Positions 44,510 to 53,222 are shown, counted from the first letter of the stretch. The stretch: 64,000 nucleotides of DNA from Proteiniborus sp. DW1 (GCF_900095305.1 NZ_FMDO01000003.1:62001-126000); one strand, 5' to 3'. Numbers and translations are program-made. Notes: a model not told the origin generated them from the sequence alone.

Positions 44510-45184
44510 TTATTGATCCTCATCCATGTATACTTCATCATCCATTATTGGCATAATAGGATACATGGAATCTATTGCTTCCATTGCAGGATACATTGGA
44601 TTATTTGGATACATGGGATTATTAGGCCCAATAGGACTTACAGGATGCATAGGGTTGTTAGGTCCAATAGGGCTTACAGGGTGCATAGGATTGTTAGGCC
44701 CAATAGGACTTACAGGATGCATAGGGTTGTTAGGCCCAATAGGACTTACAGGATGCATAGGGTTGTTAGGTCCAATAGGGCTTACAGGGTGCATAGGATT
44801 GTTAGGCCCAATAGGATTTACAGGATGCATAGGGTTGTTAGGCCCAATAGGACTTACAGGATGCATAGGGTTGTTAGGCCCAATAGGACTTACAGGGTAC
44901 ATAGGATTATTTGGAAGCATAGGGTTATCTGGCAAAGCAGGAAAAACTGGGTGCATTGGCTCCATGTAATCTTCTTCGCCTCTAACTATAGGTCTACCCA
45001 TATTTGACATACACATCATCATGCATCTCATCATCATAGGGTTCATCATTGCACAATAGTCCATTGTAGGATACATAGGATACATTGGATATGTTGGATG
45101 TTTTGGCTTTTCATAATCAGGCTTTGGTGAAACTTCTTCAGGTTTTTTTGGCGGCGAATAGCGTTCTCTAGGTCTTCTAAACAA
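44510..45184 (-). CDS. Pro/Met/Asn-rich repeat protein, spore-coat-like
   Basis: A 224-residue low-complexity protein. The N-terminal part is basic and Pro-rich; residues about 40-62 hold a Met/Cys cluster (MMNPMMMRCMMMCMSNM). The middle has eight copies of the 12-residue unit NPMHPVSPIGPN, with one NPIGPN variant, and the end is acidic. No enzymatic domain. Composition and repeats suggest a structural spore-coat or exosporium protein, but this is inferred. Start TTG about 10 bases after AAGGAG. Confidence 0.65.
   Translation of the reverse strand: MFRRPRERYSPPKKPEEVSPKPDYEKPKHPTYPMYPMYPTMDYCAMMNPMMMRCMMMCMSNMGRPIVRGEEDYMEPMHPVFPALPDNPMLPNNPMYPVSPIGPNNPMHPVSPIGPNNPMHPVNPIGPNNPMHPVSPIGPNNPMHPVSPIGPNNPMHPVSPIGPNNPMHPVSPIGPNNPMHPVSPIGPNNPMYPNNPMYPAMEAIDSMYPIMPIMDDEVYMDEDQ
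44622..44912. repeat. 36-bp tandem repeat, eight copies
   Basis: The unit TTAGGCCCAATAGGACTTAC plus AGGATGCATAGGGTTG repeats eight times with few third-position changes, alternating GGCCCAATAGGA/GGTCCAATAGGG forms, which points to duplication of two-unit blocks. It encodes NPMHPVSPIGPN on the minus strand. It is a likely length-variable locus. Confidence 0.9.
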
Positions 45185-45585
45185 ATCTGCTCAACTCCTT
45201 ATTTATAATTAATTCACAAAGAAATATTTATTAGCTATTACTATTATATGAACCAAATTTTTAACCGTTACTTCTTTGTTTTATGAATAGTTAAAAGGAG
45301 ATATAGAAATTGAGTTAAGAGAAACCTCATATGGGTAAAAGTGTATAAAACCGTAAAAAATAGTTAAAACTATAGCCAGTATAACAAGGCTAGATAATTT
45401 TTCTTACAAAAAATAAACTCTAAACGAGAGGAAAATGTTAATTATTTTGGAAAAATTGTTTATAAATTTGACAAATAATTATATTTAAAATAGAATATAA
45501 AAATGGTTTTCCATATAGCAGGGAAAAAAGTATATGTGTACCTGCAAAAACATATTATATTATATAAACTTTAGGAGGTTTCAAA
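45185..45585. other. Divergent intergenic region before yabE
   Basis: About 400 AT-rich bases; contains the yabE promoter (next entry) and no gene. A GCAGG/CCTGC hairpin in the 5' leader near 45518-45545 is the only structure noted. Confidence 0.5.
45468..45496 (+). promoter_or_regulatory. Sigma-A promoter of yabE
   Basis: TTGACA (45468-45473) and TAGAAT (45491-45496), spacer exactly 17; leader of about 85 bases. Confidence 0.75.
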
Positions 45586-46617
45586 ATGGAACAGAAGAAC
45601 AGGGGATATAGGCACCTAGCTGTTATGGCCATTATCCTGACTGGAATTACTGTATTCACACTAGCAATATACGATATTGTAACAAAGAAAGTTGATATTG
45701 TAGTTGATGGTAAAGAACTGTCAGTGAATACTAGTAAAAAAACTGTATCAGAAGTACTTAAAGAGAGAAACATATCGTTAGAGAAATGGGATGACATAAA
45801 TATACCTTTAGATAGTACCTTAGAAGATGAGATGAAAATAGAAATAAAAAGAGCAGTACCAGTATCCATTAATTACGGAGGCAACATCATAGAGCTAAAT
45901 ACAACAAAAAAGACTGTAAAAGAGCTGCTAGACTCACTAGATTTAGACTATAAGCAAGATAAAATAGAACCTTCACTTAAAGATAAGATTATATCTGGTA
46001 CAGAAATAAATATTGTAAGGGTAGACGAAAAAATAGAAACTATAAATGAATCAATACCATATGAAACAGTGACAAAAAGCAACACTGAATTAGACAAAGG
46101 AAAATCAATCACTGTACAGGATGGACAGGAAGGAATTAAGGAAATAAAGATTAAAAAGGTATATGAAAATGGAAGGCTTCAGGCTAAAGAAATTATTGAA
46201 GAAAAAATAGCCAAAGAACCAATTAGTAAAATCGTAGAAAAAGGAATAAAAGAAACTGGTTACACTATAGCTTCAAGGGGTACTTTTGCAGGAAAAAAAG
46301 AAATCATAATGATAGCTACAGCCTATGATTTGTCTTATGAAAGTACAGGAAAGAGACCAGGAGACAAATGGTATGGTCTTACTGCATCAGGAACTAAAGC
46401 AAGACCAGGTGTGGTAGCAGTAGACCCTAAGGTTATTCCTTTAGGTACCAAGCTTTACATTGAATCATTAGATGGCACACCTGACTATGGCCATGCAGTA
46501 GCAGAAGACACAGGAGGAGCTATAAAAGGAAATAAAATAGATCTTTTTATGGAAGATGCTAAAAAAGTAAAAGCGTTTGGTAGAAGAAAGGTTAAAGTTT
46601 ATATTTTAGGAAAATAG
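45586..46617 (+). CDS. yabE: YabE-type cell-wall protein: DUF348, G5 and 3D domains
   Basis: A 343-residue secreted or membrane-anchored protein. An N-terminal helix (residues 10-30) is followed by two DUF348 repeats (DIVVDGKELSVNTSKKTVSE; SINYGGNIIELNTTKKTVKE), a G5 domain (about 150-220), and a C-terminal 3D domain with aspartates in ATAYDLSYESTGKRPGDKWY, GVVAVDPKVIPLGTKLYIES and GNKIDLFMED. The 3D domain is the MltA/Rpf-like lytic fold acting on peptidoglycan. AGGAGGTTTCAAA precedes the ATG. In Bacillus yabE lies just before rnmV and ksgA, as here. Confidence 0.92.
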   Translation: MEQKNRGYRHLAVMAIILTGITVFTLAIYDIVTKKVDIVVDGKELSVNTSKKTVSEVLKERNISLEKWDDINIPLDSTLEDEMKIEIKRAVPVSINYGGNIIELNTTKKTVKELLDSLDLDYKQDKIEPSLKDKIISGTEINIVRVDEKIETINESIPYETVTKSNTELDKGKSITVQDGQEGIKEIKIKKVYENGRLQAKEIIEEKIAKEPISKIVEKGIKETGYTIASRGTFAGKKEIIMIATAYDLSYESTGKRPGDKWYGLTASGTKARPGVVAVDPKVIPLGTKLYIESLDGTPDYGHAVAEDTGGAIKGNKIDLFMEDAKKVKAFGRRKVKVYILGK

Positions 46618-46636
46618 AGCAGGCAACTGCTCTATT
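46613..46636 (+). terminator. Hairpin at the end of yabE
   Basis: AATAGAGCA and TGCTCTATT pair across the stop codon, followed by CTTATG; U-tract is poor. Confidence 0.5.
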
Positions 46637-46640
46637 CTTA

Positions 46641-46884
46641 TGTCCCAACCCGATTTTCCGAATGCTTTTTCGGAAAGTCGATGGTAGGTCAAACTAGGTG
46701 TGCATCAAATTTATGGAGGGTAGTAGAGCAAATAAATTTGTGATGGGAGACTACAGATCATGAGTGTATACTTCTATTACATTTCCGTAACGGAGAAGCA
46801 CTTTTCCAATGATGAATATTTATAAATGCAAAAATAAAAGTTATAATATAGAGAGTATTTTTACAATGATTGTGAGGAGAAAAG
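46641..46884 (+). other. Structured intergenic region upstream of rnmV
   Basis: CGATTTTCCGAA pairs with TTCGGAAAGTCG (46651-46680), then CATCAAATTTAT pairs with ATAAATTTGTGATG around 46706-46745 enclosing GGAGGGTAGTAGAGC, with further pairing GTAGT/ACTAC. The last part holds a TATAAT-like box near 46851. It resembles a structured RNA but fits no riboswitch I recognise. Confidence 0.35.
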
Positions 46885-47433
46885 ATGATAAAAGAAATAA
46901 TAGTAGTAGAGGGACGAGATGATATATCAGCAGTAAAAAAAGCAGTAGATGCAGAGTTAATAGCTACAGGTGGCTTTGGAATTACAGAGGAAACAATAAA
47001 ACGAATACAAAAGGCTGCAGAAAGAAGAGGCGTCATAATATTTACAGATCCAGACTATGCAGGAGAAAAAATCAGAACCATCATATCTCAAAAAGTAAAA
47101 AACGCAAAACACGCATTCTTACCTAAGGATAAGGCAACAAAAGACGGAGATATAGGTATAGAAAATGCAAAACCGGAGGACATAATAGAAGCCTTATCTA
47201 AGGCAAGGGTAGAATCATCAGAGCCCACAAATGAATTTACAAAAGAGGATTTAATAGAAACAGGCCTTATAGGCTCTACAGATTCAAGTATAAAAAGAGA
47301 TTTAGTAGGAAGAATGTTAGGAATAGGGTATTGCAACTCAAAGCAGTTTTTAAAGAGGCTCAACAACTATGGAATAACTAGAGAAGAGTTCGAAGAAAGT
47401 ATTAGGAGGTTGTATGATGAAAGGAGAGAATAA
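46885..47433 (+). CDS. rnmV: Ribonuclease M5
   Basis: A 182-residue Toprim-domain RNase that finishes the 5' and 3' ends of 5S rRNA in Firmicutes. The Toprim motifs are IVVEGRDDISAVKKAVDAEL and IFTDPDYAGEKIR. GTGAGGAGAAAAG precedes the ATG. Its 3' end overlaps rsmA by 20 bases, as in many Firmicutes. Confidence 0.95.
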   Translation: MIKEIIVVEGRDDISAVKKAVDAELIATGGFGITEETIKRIQKAAERRGVIIFTDPDYAGEKIRTIISQKVKNAKHAFLPKDKATKDGDIGIENAKPEDIIEALSKARVESSEPTNEFTKEDLIETGLIGSTDSSIKRDLVGRMLGIGYCNSKQFLKRLNNYGITREEFEESIRRLYDERRE

Positions 47434-48295
47434 GAGGCTTTATTCACCAGCTGTAGTAAAAGAAATCATTGAAAAACATAGTTTTAGATTTTCTAAAAGT
47501 CTAGGACAAAATTTCTTAATAGATGGAAATATAATCGATAGGATAATAGAAGGTGCAAATATAGAGCATGATGATGGAATAATCGAAGTTGGGCCAGGCA
47601 TAGGAACCCTTACACAGAAATTATGTGAGAGTGCAGAAAGAGTAGTTGCCATAGAGTTAGACAACAATTTACTTCCTATTTTAGAAGAAACTTTGGGAAA
47701 CTACAACAATATAGAGGTGGTACATGGAGATGTTCTAAAGGTTAATTTAAATCAGCTAATAAAAGAAAAGCTAGATGGTAAAAAGGTAAAGGTAGTTGCA
47801 AATCTCCCATACTATATAACTACACCTATAATAATGAAGCTATTAGAAGAGAAGCTTAATATAGACAAGATCGTAGTAATGGTTCAAAAAGAAGTTGCAT
47901 TAAGAATGAAAGCTACGCCAGGAAACAAAGATTATGGGGCTTTATCCATAGCAGTACAATACTACTCTAAACCTGAAATAATAGTGGATGTTCCAAAAAA
48001 TGTATTTATGCCAAGGCCAAATGTAGACTCGGCAGTTATAATGCTAGATGTATATGATGAACCTGTAATAAAAGTTAAAGACGAAAAAATATTTTTTAAT
48101 GTGGTAAAGGCTGCCTTTGGAAAAAGAAGAAAAACCCTTTTAAACGCATTGGCTGGTGGAATAGACCTAGGAAAAGAAAAAATAGAGGAAGTATTAAAGA
48201 GAAGTGAAATAGAACCAGTAAGAAGAGGCGAAACCCTTAGTATCATAGAATTTGCCAGAATTGCTGATGAAATATATGAAGTGATGAATAACTAA
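47414..48295 (+). CDS. rsmA: 16S rRNA (adenine(1518)-N6/adenine(1519)-N6)-dimethyltransferase
   Basis: A 293-residue KsgA/RsmA enzyme that dimethylates two adjacent adenosines near the 3' end of 16S rRNA. Motifs: SKSLGQNFLIDGNIIDRIIE, IIEVGPGIGTLTQKL and NLPYYITTPIIMKLLEE. GGAGGTTGT lies before the tandem ATGs at 47414/47417. Overlap with rnmV indicates coupled translation. Confidence 0.95.
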   Translation: MMKGENKRLYSPAVVKEIIEKHSFRFSKSLGQNFLIDGNIIDRIIEGANIEHDDGIIEVGPGIGTLTQKLCESAERVVAIELDNNLLPILEETLGNYNNIEVVHGDVLKVNLNQLIKEKLDGKKVKVVANLPYYITTPIIMKLLEEKLNIDKIVVMVQKEVALRMKATPGNKDYGALSIAVQYYSKPEIIVDVPKNVFMPRPNVDSAVIMLDVYDEPVIKVKDEKIFFNVVKAAFGKRRKTLLNALAGGIDLGKEKIEEVLKRSEIEPVRRGETLSIIEFARIADEIYEVMNN

Positions 48296-48357
48296 TAGTT
48301 CACTATTTCCCTTTTTATACATATATTAATAACAAGATGTATAAAGGAGGGAATAAT

Positions 48358-50016
48358 TTGAGTGCGTTTATGAGGAAGTTCGTCATATTGGAGGAGCAAC
48401 CCGATTACTATAAGAAAGTGCAAGGAGTAACTCCTAAAGGCCATGTGAATATTGAAGTCAGAGATGGTAGAGGAAAGCTAATTGTGAATGTGGAAAACCT
48501 TAAAGTAGATCCAGATGAAGAGAAATTCTATAAAGCTTGTTTAATAGGATTAAATAATAAGGACTATGTAGATGTGGACTTAGGAGTCATAGTTTTAAAC
48601 GACAAAGGCAGAGGAAGCATAGAGTGGAAATTTGACCCAGCATCAGTAGGAGGTACAAGTCTATCTATAGACAAATTTAACAATATACTTGTAAAAGAAG
48701 TAGATATGAATAATGAGAATAAAGGTGTAGTTGTTCCTTTATCAGGCTATATTTATAAAAAAGATGGTAGCCTAGTTAAGTTGATGAAAAAGCAATTAGA
48801 AAAGGAGTCCCCTAAAGAACAAGAAATACAAAAAATAGAAGAAACAAAACCAGAAGAGCCTAAGGTTGATGATGAGAAAGTTTTACAAGAAATAGAACTT
48901 AAAGAAGATTTACAAAAATATGAAGTAGAGACTGAAAAAATACAAGTTGAACAAATACAAGAAGATACATACGTGCCTTCTGAGGAAGAAGTTAATATAG
49001 AAGAAAATATAGAAAGTACATGTATAGAAGAAGAAAAAATAGAGCCAGATGATATGGAAAATACTCTAATAGAAGAACAAGAAATAGAGCATGAAGAACT
49101 CCCAATAGAAACACAAGATAGTTTTAAGCCAATTGAAGTAAAAACAGAAGGAGTAAATGTGGAGGAATTGTTCTTTGAAGATATTGTTCCACTTGATTTA
49201 GGACTAAATAATTTTGACCAAAGTAATATGGATGTAAAATATGAGAAGCTAGAAGAGCAAGAGTTGCAAAAAATGGAATATTCACAAGAGGTAGAAGACT
49301 CAAAAAAAATAGAAGAATTAAAGGAAGAAATAGCACCACAAAAAATACAAGAAGAACAGGAAGAGATTGAAGAACAGGTAGAAAGCACAGGTACTATTTG
49401 GATAGACCTAGAAACTGGAGAAGAAGTAGAAGAAGAAGAGGATGACCTTGATAGCCATTTTATTCATCTCCAAAACAACCAAGTAACCTATAATTATGGA
49501 GACTATATAGACAATACTTATGGTAGCAAGATAGATCCATATATGGATACTGTAAAGAACTATAGTATGCAAGTAGCAAATTATACAATGGACATACTAA
49601 AGTTTTTTAACAAAGTAGAGCCCTTTAGTGAAAATTTAAGGGATTGCACTTGGTGGAAGATTGAGCATAGTAGTGAAGATATTAATAGAGGCTTTCTTCC
49701 ATTTTATAATTATCTAATTAATGTATATTATCCATATCCGTTGACATCAAGAACTACTACCTGTCAGAGCATGATAGAGAAATATGGGCACTATATTTTC
49801 GGCACTGTAAAAAATCAAGAAGAAGTGAAATACTATGTATACGGAGTGCCAGGAAAATTTACTATAGCAGATCACCCATATAATGGAGCCACAGGTTTTA
49901 ATACATGGCTAAAAAATAAAGATTCATCAGAGGACTTAGGATATTGGCTTATATATATAGATGCACTAAGTGGCAAAATAGTAAATCCAGTAAATCCTAC
50001 AATACCTACGAGATAA
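48358..50016 (+). CDS. Large acidic protein with conserved N- and C-terminal domains, clostridial hypothetical
   Basis: A 552-residue soluble protein in three parts. Residues 1-130 are a beta-rich domain (AFMRKFVILEEQPDYYKKVQ, GKLIVNVENLKVDPDEEKFY). Residues about 135-390 are extremely Glu/Lys/Ile-rich, low complexity and probably disordered or coiled. The C-terminal 150 residues (DCTWWKIEHSSEDINRGFLP; YYVYGVPGKFTIADHPYNGA; GYWLIYIDALSGKIVNPVNP) form a second domain known from several clostridial proteins near this locus. Start TTG behind AAAGGAGGGAAT is chosen over the ATG at 48337, which overlaps that site. Function unknown; a sporulation role is possible from context only. Confidence 0.7.
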   Translation: MSAFMRKFVILEEQPDYYKKVQGVTPKGHVNIEVRDGRGKLIVNVENLKVDPDEEKFYKACLIGLNNKDYVDVDLGVIVLNDKGRGSIEWKFDPASVGGTSLSIDKFNNILVKEVDMNNENKGVVVPLSGYIYKKDGSLVKLMKKQLEKESPKEQEIQKIEETKPEEPKVDDEKVLQEIELKEDLQKYEVETEKIQVEQIQEDTYVPSEEEVNIEENIESTCIEEEKIEPDDMENTLIEEQEIEHEELPIETQDSFKPIEVKTEGVNVEELFFEDIVPLDLGLNNFDQSNMDVKYEKLEEQELQKMEYSQEVEDSKKIEELKEEIAPQKIQEEQEEIEEQVESTGTIWIDLETGEEVEEEEDDLDSHFIHLQNNQVTYNYGDYIDNTYGSKIDPYMDTVKNYSMQVANYTMDILKFFNKVEPFSENLRDCTWWKIEHSSEDINRGFLPFYNYLINVYYPYPLTSRTTTCQSMIEKYGHYIFGTVKNQEEVKYYVYGVPGKFTIADHPYNGATGFNTWLKNKDSSEDLGYWLIYIDALSGKIVNPVNPTIPTR

Positions 50017-50042
50017 CCTCTATATTTAGGGGTTATTTTTAT
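50013..50042 (+). terminator. Terminator after the acidic protein gene
   Basis: ATAACCTC and GGGGTTAT flank a short loop, followed by TTTTTATT. Confidence 0.75.
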
Positions 50043-50125
50043 TGTTTTGATATAAGTTTTTTTATTAAGGTAATACTATAAGTATGCTATAATTTAGTAA
50101 AAGGTCACTAAAGGGGGGAATGAAA

Positions 50126-50491
50126 ATGGTAGATTTAGAACAAGATAGTTTATGTGACACGAATGAAGTAAATAAAGAAACCGTAAACAAGATTAAAAAG
50201 GACATTCTTCCAGATTCAACAATAGAAGGATTATCAGAAATTTTTAAGGCGTTAGGTGATCCTACAAGACTTAAAATTATTAATGTGCTCTCTAAACAGG
50301 CTTTATGTGTTTATGATATAGCAGATATACTTAGCATGAGCCAATCAGCCATATCCCATCAGTTAAGAGTCCTTAGAGGACTACGATTAGTGAAGTACAG
50401 AAAAGAAGGGAAACATGTAATTTATTCATTAGATGACGACCATGTACTCCAACTATTTAATCAAGGTATAGATCATATATCACATGAATAA
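50126..50491 (+). CDS. ArsR/SmtB-family metal-responsive repressor
   Basis: A 121-residue winged-helix repressor. HTH: VYDIADILSMSQSAISHQLR. The C-terminal helix has DDHVLQLFNQGIDHISHE, the alpha-5 D-x-H-x10-H-x2-H/E zinc or cobalt site of CzrA/SmtB; a Cys in QALCVYDIA occupies the alpha-3N type position. GGGGGG lies close to an ATG at 50120, so the ATG at 50126 with 8-base spacing is preferred. It probably controls a zinc or cadmium exporter, not seen nearby. Confidence 0.88.
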   Translation: MVDLEQDSLCDTNEVNKETVNKIKKDILPDSTIEGLSEIFKALGDPTRLKIINVLSKQALCVYDIADILSMSQSAISHQLRVLRGLRLVKYRKEGKHVIYSLDDDHVLQLFNQGIDHISHE

Positions 50492-50603
50492 CCAATATTT
50501 AATTTCTTTTGGATTAAAAAAGGTTTTTTAGGGGTAATATAGAAAATAGTCTATAGATACAATATACTAAGAAAGATTATATTTAATATGGGAGGTATAT
50601 TTA

Positions 50604-50828
50604 ATGGCAAATGTAACTATTTATACAAGCAACACATGTCCACATTGTGTATCTGCAAAGCAGTATCTTTCAGAGAAAGGCATAAACTATACAGAGAAAA
50701 ATGTTCAGACAGACCCTAGTGCACGAAAGGAGTTAATTCAAAAAGGCATCATGTCAGTACCTGTAATAGTAGTAGATGGGCAGGATATAGTAGGATTTGA
50801 TAAAGCAAAGCTAGAAGAGCTTTTATAA
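50604..50828 (+). CDS. Glutaredoxin-like protein (NrdH/Grx)
   Basis: A 74-residue thioredoxin-fold protein with active site CPHC ([20 protein letters not shown]), cis-proline in [17 protein letters not shown] and the GFD end. Reduces disulfides or donates electrons to ribonucleotide reductase or a peroxidase; partner unknown. GGGAGGTATATTTA precedes the ATG. Confidence 0.9.
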   Translation: MANVTIYTSNTCPHCVSAKQYLSEKGINYTEKNVQTDPSARKELIQKGIMSVPVIVVDGQDIVGFDKAKLEELL

Positions 50829-50903
50829 GCAGATAGGCTCATCCTCGCTTTTGGTTCTAGTAGTTTATCCATAAGCTTAGGCATATGATTAAAAGTGTAC
50901 CAT

Positions 50904-50931
50904 AAAAAAACCTTGGCATAAAGCCAAGGTT
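50904..50931. terminator. Terminator between glutaredoxin and DUF1858 genes
   Basis: AACCTTGGC and GCCAAGGTT with 5-base loop; on the minus strand it is followed by TTTTTT and ends the DUF1858 gene. Confidence 0.85.
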
Positions 50932-51115
50932 ATTTGTTTAATTCTTCAAGAAGTTTTTCTAAGTCAATTCCATGTACCATAGCAGCTTGCTCTAGTGATT
51001 CCATTTGAGAAGAAGGACATCCAACACATCCCATGCCAAATCTTAAAAGAGTCTCAACAGATTCTGGCTTTTCTCTTAATATTTCACCAATAAGCATATC
51101 TCTAGTTATAGTCAT
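50930..51115 (-). CDS. DUF1858 redox-disulfide domain protein
   Basis: A 61-residue protein of the DUF1858 family, often linked to hybrid-cluster (prismane) proteins. The CVGCPSSQMESLEQAA segment has the redox Cys pair CxxC. AAGGAGGAATTTTG selects ATG at 51115. A TGTGA-N6-TCACA site 58 bases upstream matches the site before the Crp/Fnr gene at 55765, suggesting control by that regulator. Function is inferred to be nitrosative or redox stress. Confidence 0.85.
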   Translation of the reverse strand: MTITRDMLIGEILREKPESVETLLRFGMGCVGCPSSQMESLEQAAMVHGIDLEKLLEELNK

Positions 51116-51172
51116 CAAAATTCCTCCTTAAAATCAGTTTAATTTAATAATACCATAAAAATAAATAATTAA

Positions 51173-51188
51173 TGTGACTAAAATCACA
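51173..51188. promoter_or_regulatory. CRP/FNR-type operator TGTGA-N6-TCACA before DUF1858
   Basis: TGTGACTAAAATCACA inside a longer palindrome (AATTAATGTGA and TCACATTAATT). It lies between the divergent DUF1858 and YvlD-type genes and may serve either. Same half-sites as at 55727-55742. Confidence 0.7.
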
Positions 51189-51313
51189 TTAATTATTATT
51201 ATAACACTTTATTACAAATTATAATATACCAATTAAGAGAAAATAACAATATGTAAATAAAAAATGAATAAAAAATAATAAATTAGCCAAAATACTTATG
51301 AGGAGGGATAAAA

Positions 51314-51709
51314 ATGTCAGATGATGAAAGAAACAATGGAAGAGATTATGACAGAACAAGAGATAACAACAACTTTAGTATTACCGAAATGATAGTTAGA
51401 GTAATAATTACAGCCATAGTTGTAGGCTTAACAGCATTTTTTACACCAGGTTTCAGTATTGACGGTTTATGGAGTTTACTAATAGCAAGTATTGTCATAG
51501 GGGCTTTAGACTACTTAGTAGAAAGATTTACAGGAATAGAAGCTTCTGCTTTTGGTAAAGGTATTAAAGGATTCTTAATTACAGTAGTTATCCTTTATGT
51601 AACTAAACTCATTGTACCAGGATTCCATATAACTTGGTTAGGAGCAATTATTGGTGCTCTAGTGATAGGTATAATCGATGCTATAATACCAGGTAAAGCA
51701 GTAGTATAG
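51314..51709 (+). CDS. Phage-holin-4-like small membrane protein (YvlD type)
   Basis: A 131-residue protein: polar charged N-terminus of about 25 residues, then four hydrophobic helices. The segment VGLTAFFTPGFSIDGLWSLL and the end IIGALVIGIIDAIIPGK match PF04020 (YvlD, phage_holin_4_2). YvlD-type proteins are stress-linked membrane proteins; holin activity is not shown. AGGAGGGATAAAA precedes the ATG. Confidence 0.8.
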   Translation: MSDDERNNGRDYDRTRDNNNFSITEMIVRVIITAIVVGLTAFFTPGFSIDGLWSLLIASIVIGALDYLVERFTGIEASAFGKGIKGFLITVVILYVTKLIVPGFHITWLGAIIGALVIGIIDAIIPGKAVV

Positions 51710-51754
51710 GAAATAACAGTTCACGTCAGAAATAAAATATAAATAATTAATGTA

Positions 51755-51798
51755 AATAGAACCTTTTGTCTTTATAGATATGAGGTTCTATTTATTTT
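51755..51798 (+). terminator. Terminator after the YvlD-type gene
   Basis: AATAGAACCT pairs with AGGTTCTATT, then TATTTT. Confidence 0.7.
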
Positions 51799-51847
51799 AA
51801 AAAATTTTTGTAATTTTCATCAGTTTTATTACATATCTAATAGTAAC

Positions 51848-51876
51848 TTGAAAAATATACCCCCACATGGTATAAT
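51848..51876 (+). promoter_or_regulatory. ccdA promoter with embedded CsoR/CstR-like palindrome
   Basis: TTGAAA (51848-51853) and TATAAT (51871-51876) are 17 apart. In the spacer TATACC (51856-51861) and GGTATA (51869-51874) form an inverted repeat rich in C then G, like the copper operators at 53348 and 56728. Confidence 0.55.
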
Positions 51877-51924
51877 TTTAGACATAAATAACAGCTTTAC
51901 ATTTGATAATAGAGGAGTGAGTAT

Positions 51925-52611
51925 ATGACTGATATTTCAATATCTGCATCCTTTGCTGCAGGATTATTATCTTTTTTTTCTCCTTGTGTACTTCCACTAA
52001 TACCTGCATATATAACATACATAACAGGGACTGCATTAGAGGAAGAATTGGAAAACAAAAGATTTCTTGCACTTACTAGGACTTTAGGCTTTGTACTAGG
52101 TTTTACAATTATTTTCATGGCAATGGGAGTGTCTGCTAGCTTTATTGGAAGACTATTTAGGGTATATAAAAGGCAGTTTTCAATGATTAGTGGTTTATTA
52201 ATAATTGGTTTAGGATTTAATATGATGGGTATTTTAAAATTAAATGTTCTTAATAAGGGAATAAGGTTTAAGCTGCCAAAGGCATCTAACTGGTTTAGTT
52301 CAGTTCTAGTAGGTATGGCATTTGCTGCTGGCTGGACTCCATGTGTTGGAGCTGTTTTAGGAACCATACTTTTACTTGCAGGAAATACAGGAACAGTATC
52401 ATCAGGTTTCTTTCTATTGCTGTTCTATTCATTAGGTCTTGCAATTCCATTTATTTTAACAGCATTGCTTATAAGCAGATTTGGAAGATTTCTAACTAAG
52501 TCTGAAAAGGTACTTCCCTATATAACGAAAATAGGAGGATTGATTATAGTGCTCCTTGGACTTTTGATTTTTTTCAATAAAATGCATTTATTAACGAATT
52601 TGCTTTTATAG
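51925..52611 (+). CDS. ccdA: CcdA-type thiol:disulfide transporter
   Basis: A 228-residue membrane protein with six helices that carries electrons from cytosolic thioredoxin across the membrane. The two half-signatures with catalytic Cys are FFSPCVLPLIPAYITYITG and AAGWTPCVGAVLGTILLLAG. AGAGGAGTG precedes the ATG. The next gene encodes its likely external partner. Confidence 0.93.
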   Translation: MTDISISASFAAGLLSFFSPCVLPLIPAYITYITGTALEEELENKRFLALTRTLGFVLGFTIIFMAMGVSASFIGRLFRVYKRQFSMISGLLIIGLGFNMMGILKLNVLNKGIRFKLPKASNWFSSVLVGMAFAAGWTPCVGAVLGTILLLAGNTGTVSSGFFLLLFYSLGLAIPFILTALLISRFGRFLTKSEKVLPYITKIGGLIIVLLGLLIFFNKMHLLTNLLL

Positions 52612-52631
52612 AAATAATTTAGGAGGGTTTC

Positions 52632-53222
52632 ATGAAAAATAAAAAAATAGTCATTATCATATCAGTCATTGTGGGCATTATAGCCTTATCCATAGGTATA
52701 GGATTTTTAGCAATTAGGCATTTAGAAAAAACTGCTATAAAGAAACAACAGGAAATTATTGAGGCTAGAGACGATGCAAATAAAATAAACTTTGATGATA
52801 TTATTGATGTAGGAGATTTTGCTCCAGATTTTACTTTACAAGATCTAGATGGAAATACAATATCTCTTGATGACTTTAAAGGTGAGAAGGTTGTGTTCTT
52901 AAATTTCTGGGCTACTTGGTGTCCACCATGTAGAGCAGAGATGCCTGATTTAGACAAGGTATATCAAGAAAGCAAAGGCGAAGATTTTATAGTTCTGGCC
53001 ATAAATTTGGGAGAATCTGAAAAAATAGTTAAAGAATTTATGGCAGAAAACGGATACAGCTTCCCAGTACTATTAGACAAAACTCAAAAAGTTGGATTTG
53101 CATACAATACATTTTCCATACCAACTTCTGTGCTAGTAGATAAAGAAGGGAAAGTTAGAGTCTATAGACCTGGAGCTATGACATACAATCAAATGATAGA
53201 AATGGTAGAAAGTATACAGTAA
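52632..53222 (+). CDS. TlpA/ResA-like membrane-anchored thioredoxin
   Basis: A 196-residue protein: N-terminal membrane anchor (residues 6-28), then a thioredoxin domain with WATWCPPCRAEMPD and the cis-Pro in NTFSIPTSVLVDKEGKVRVY. Receives electrons from CcdA and reduces extracytoplasmic disulfides, for example in cytochrome c or spore proteins. AGGAGGGTTTC precedes the ATG, 20 bases after ccdA. Confidence 0.92.
   Translation: MKNKKIVIIISVIVGIIALSIGIGFLAIRHLEKTAIKKQQEIIEARDDANKINFDDIIDVGDFAPDFTLQDLDGNTISLDDFKGEKVVFLNFWATWCPPCRAEMPDLDKVYQESKGEDFIVLAINLGESEKIVKEFMAENGYSFPVLLDKTQKVGFAYNTFSIPTSVLVDKEGKVRVYRPGAMTYNQMIEMVESIQ

Noticed and set aside
44622-44912. CRISPR array
   Set aside because: The 36-bp units are contiguous without spacers and code for a repeat protein.
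44513-45007. Long plus-strand frames opposite the repeat protein, reading as collagen-like G-x-x repeats
   Set aside because: The 36-bp repeat keeps all frames open; the minus frame has the ribosome site and terminator, the plus frames have neither.
46618-46884. A c-di-AMP (ydaO) riboswitch for a cell-wall gene
   Set aside because: The region lies after yabE, not before it, and the conserved motifs of that class are not recognisable; listed only as structured.
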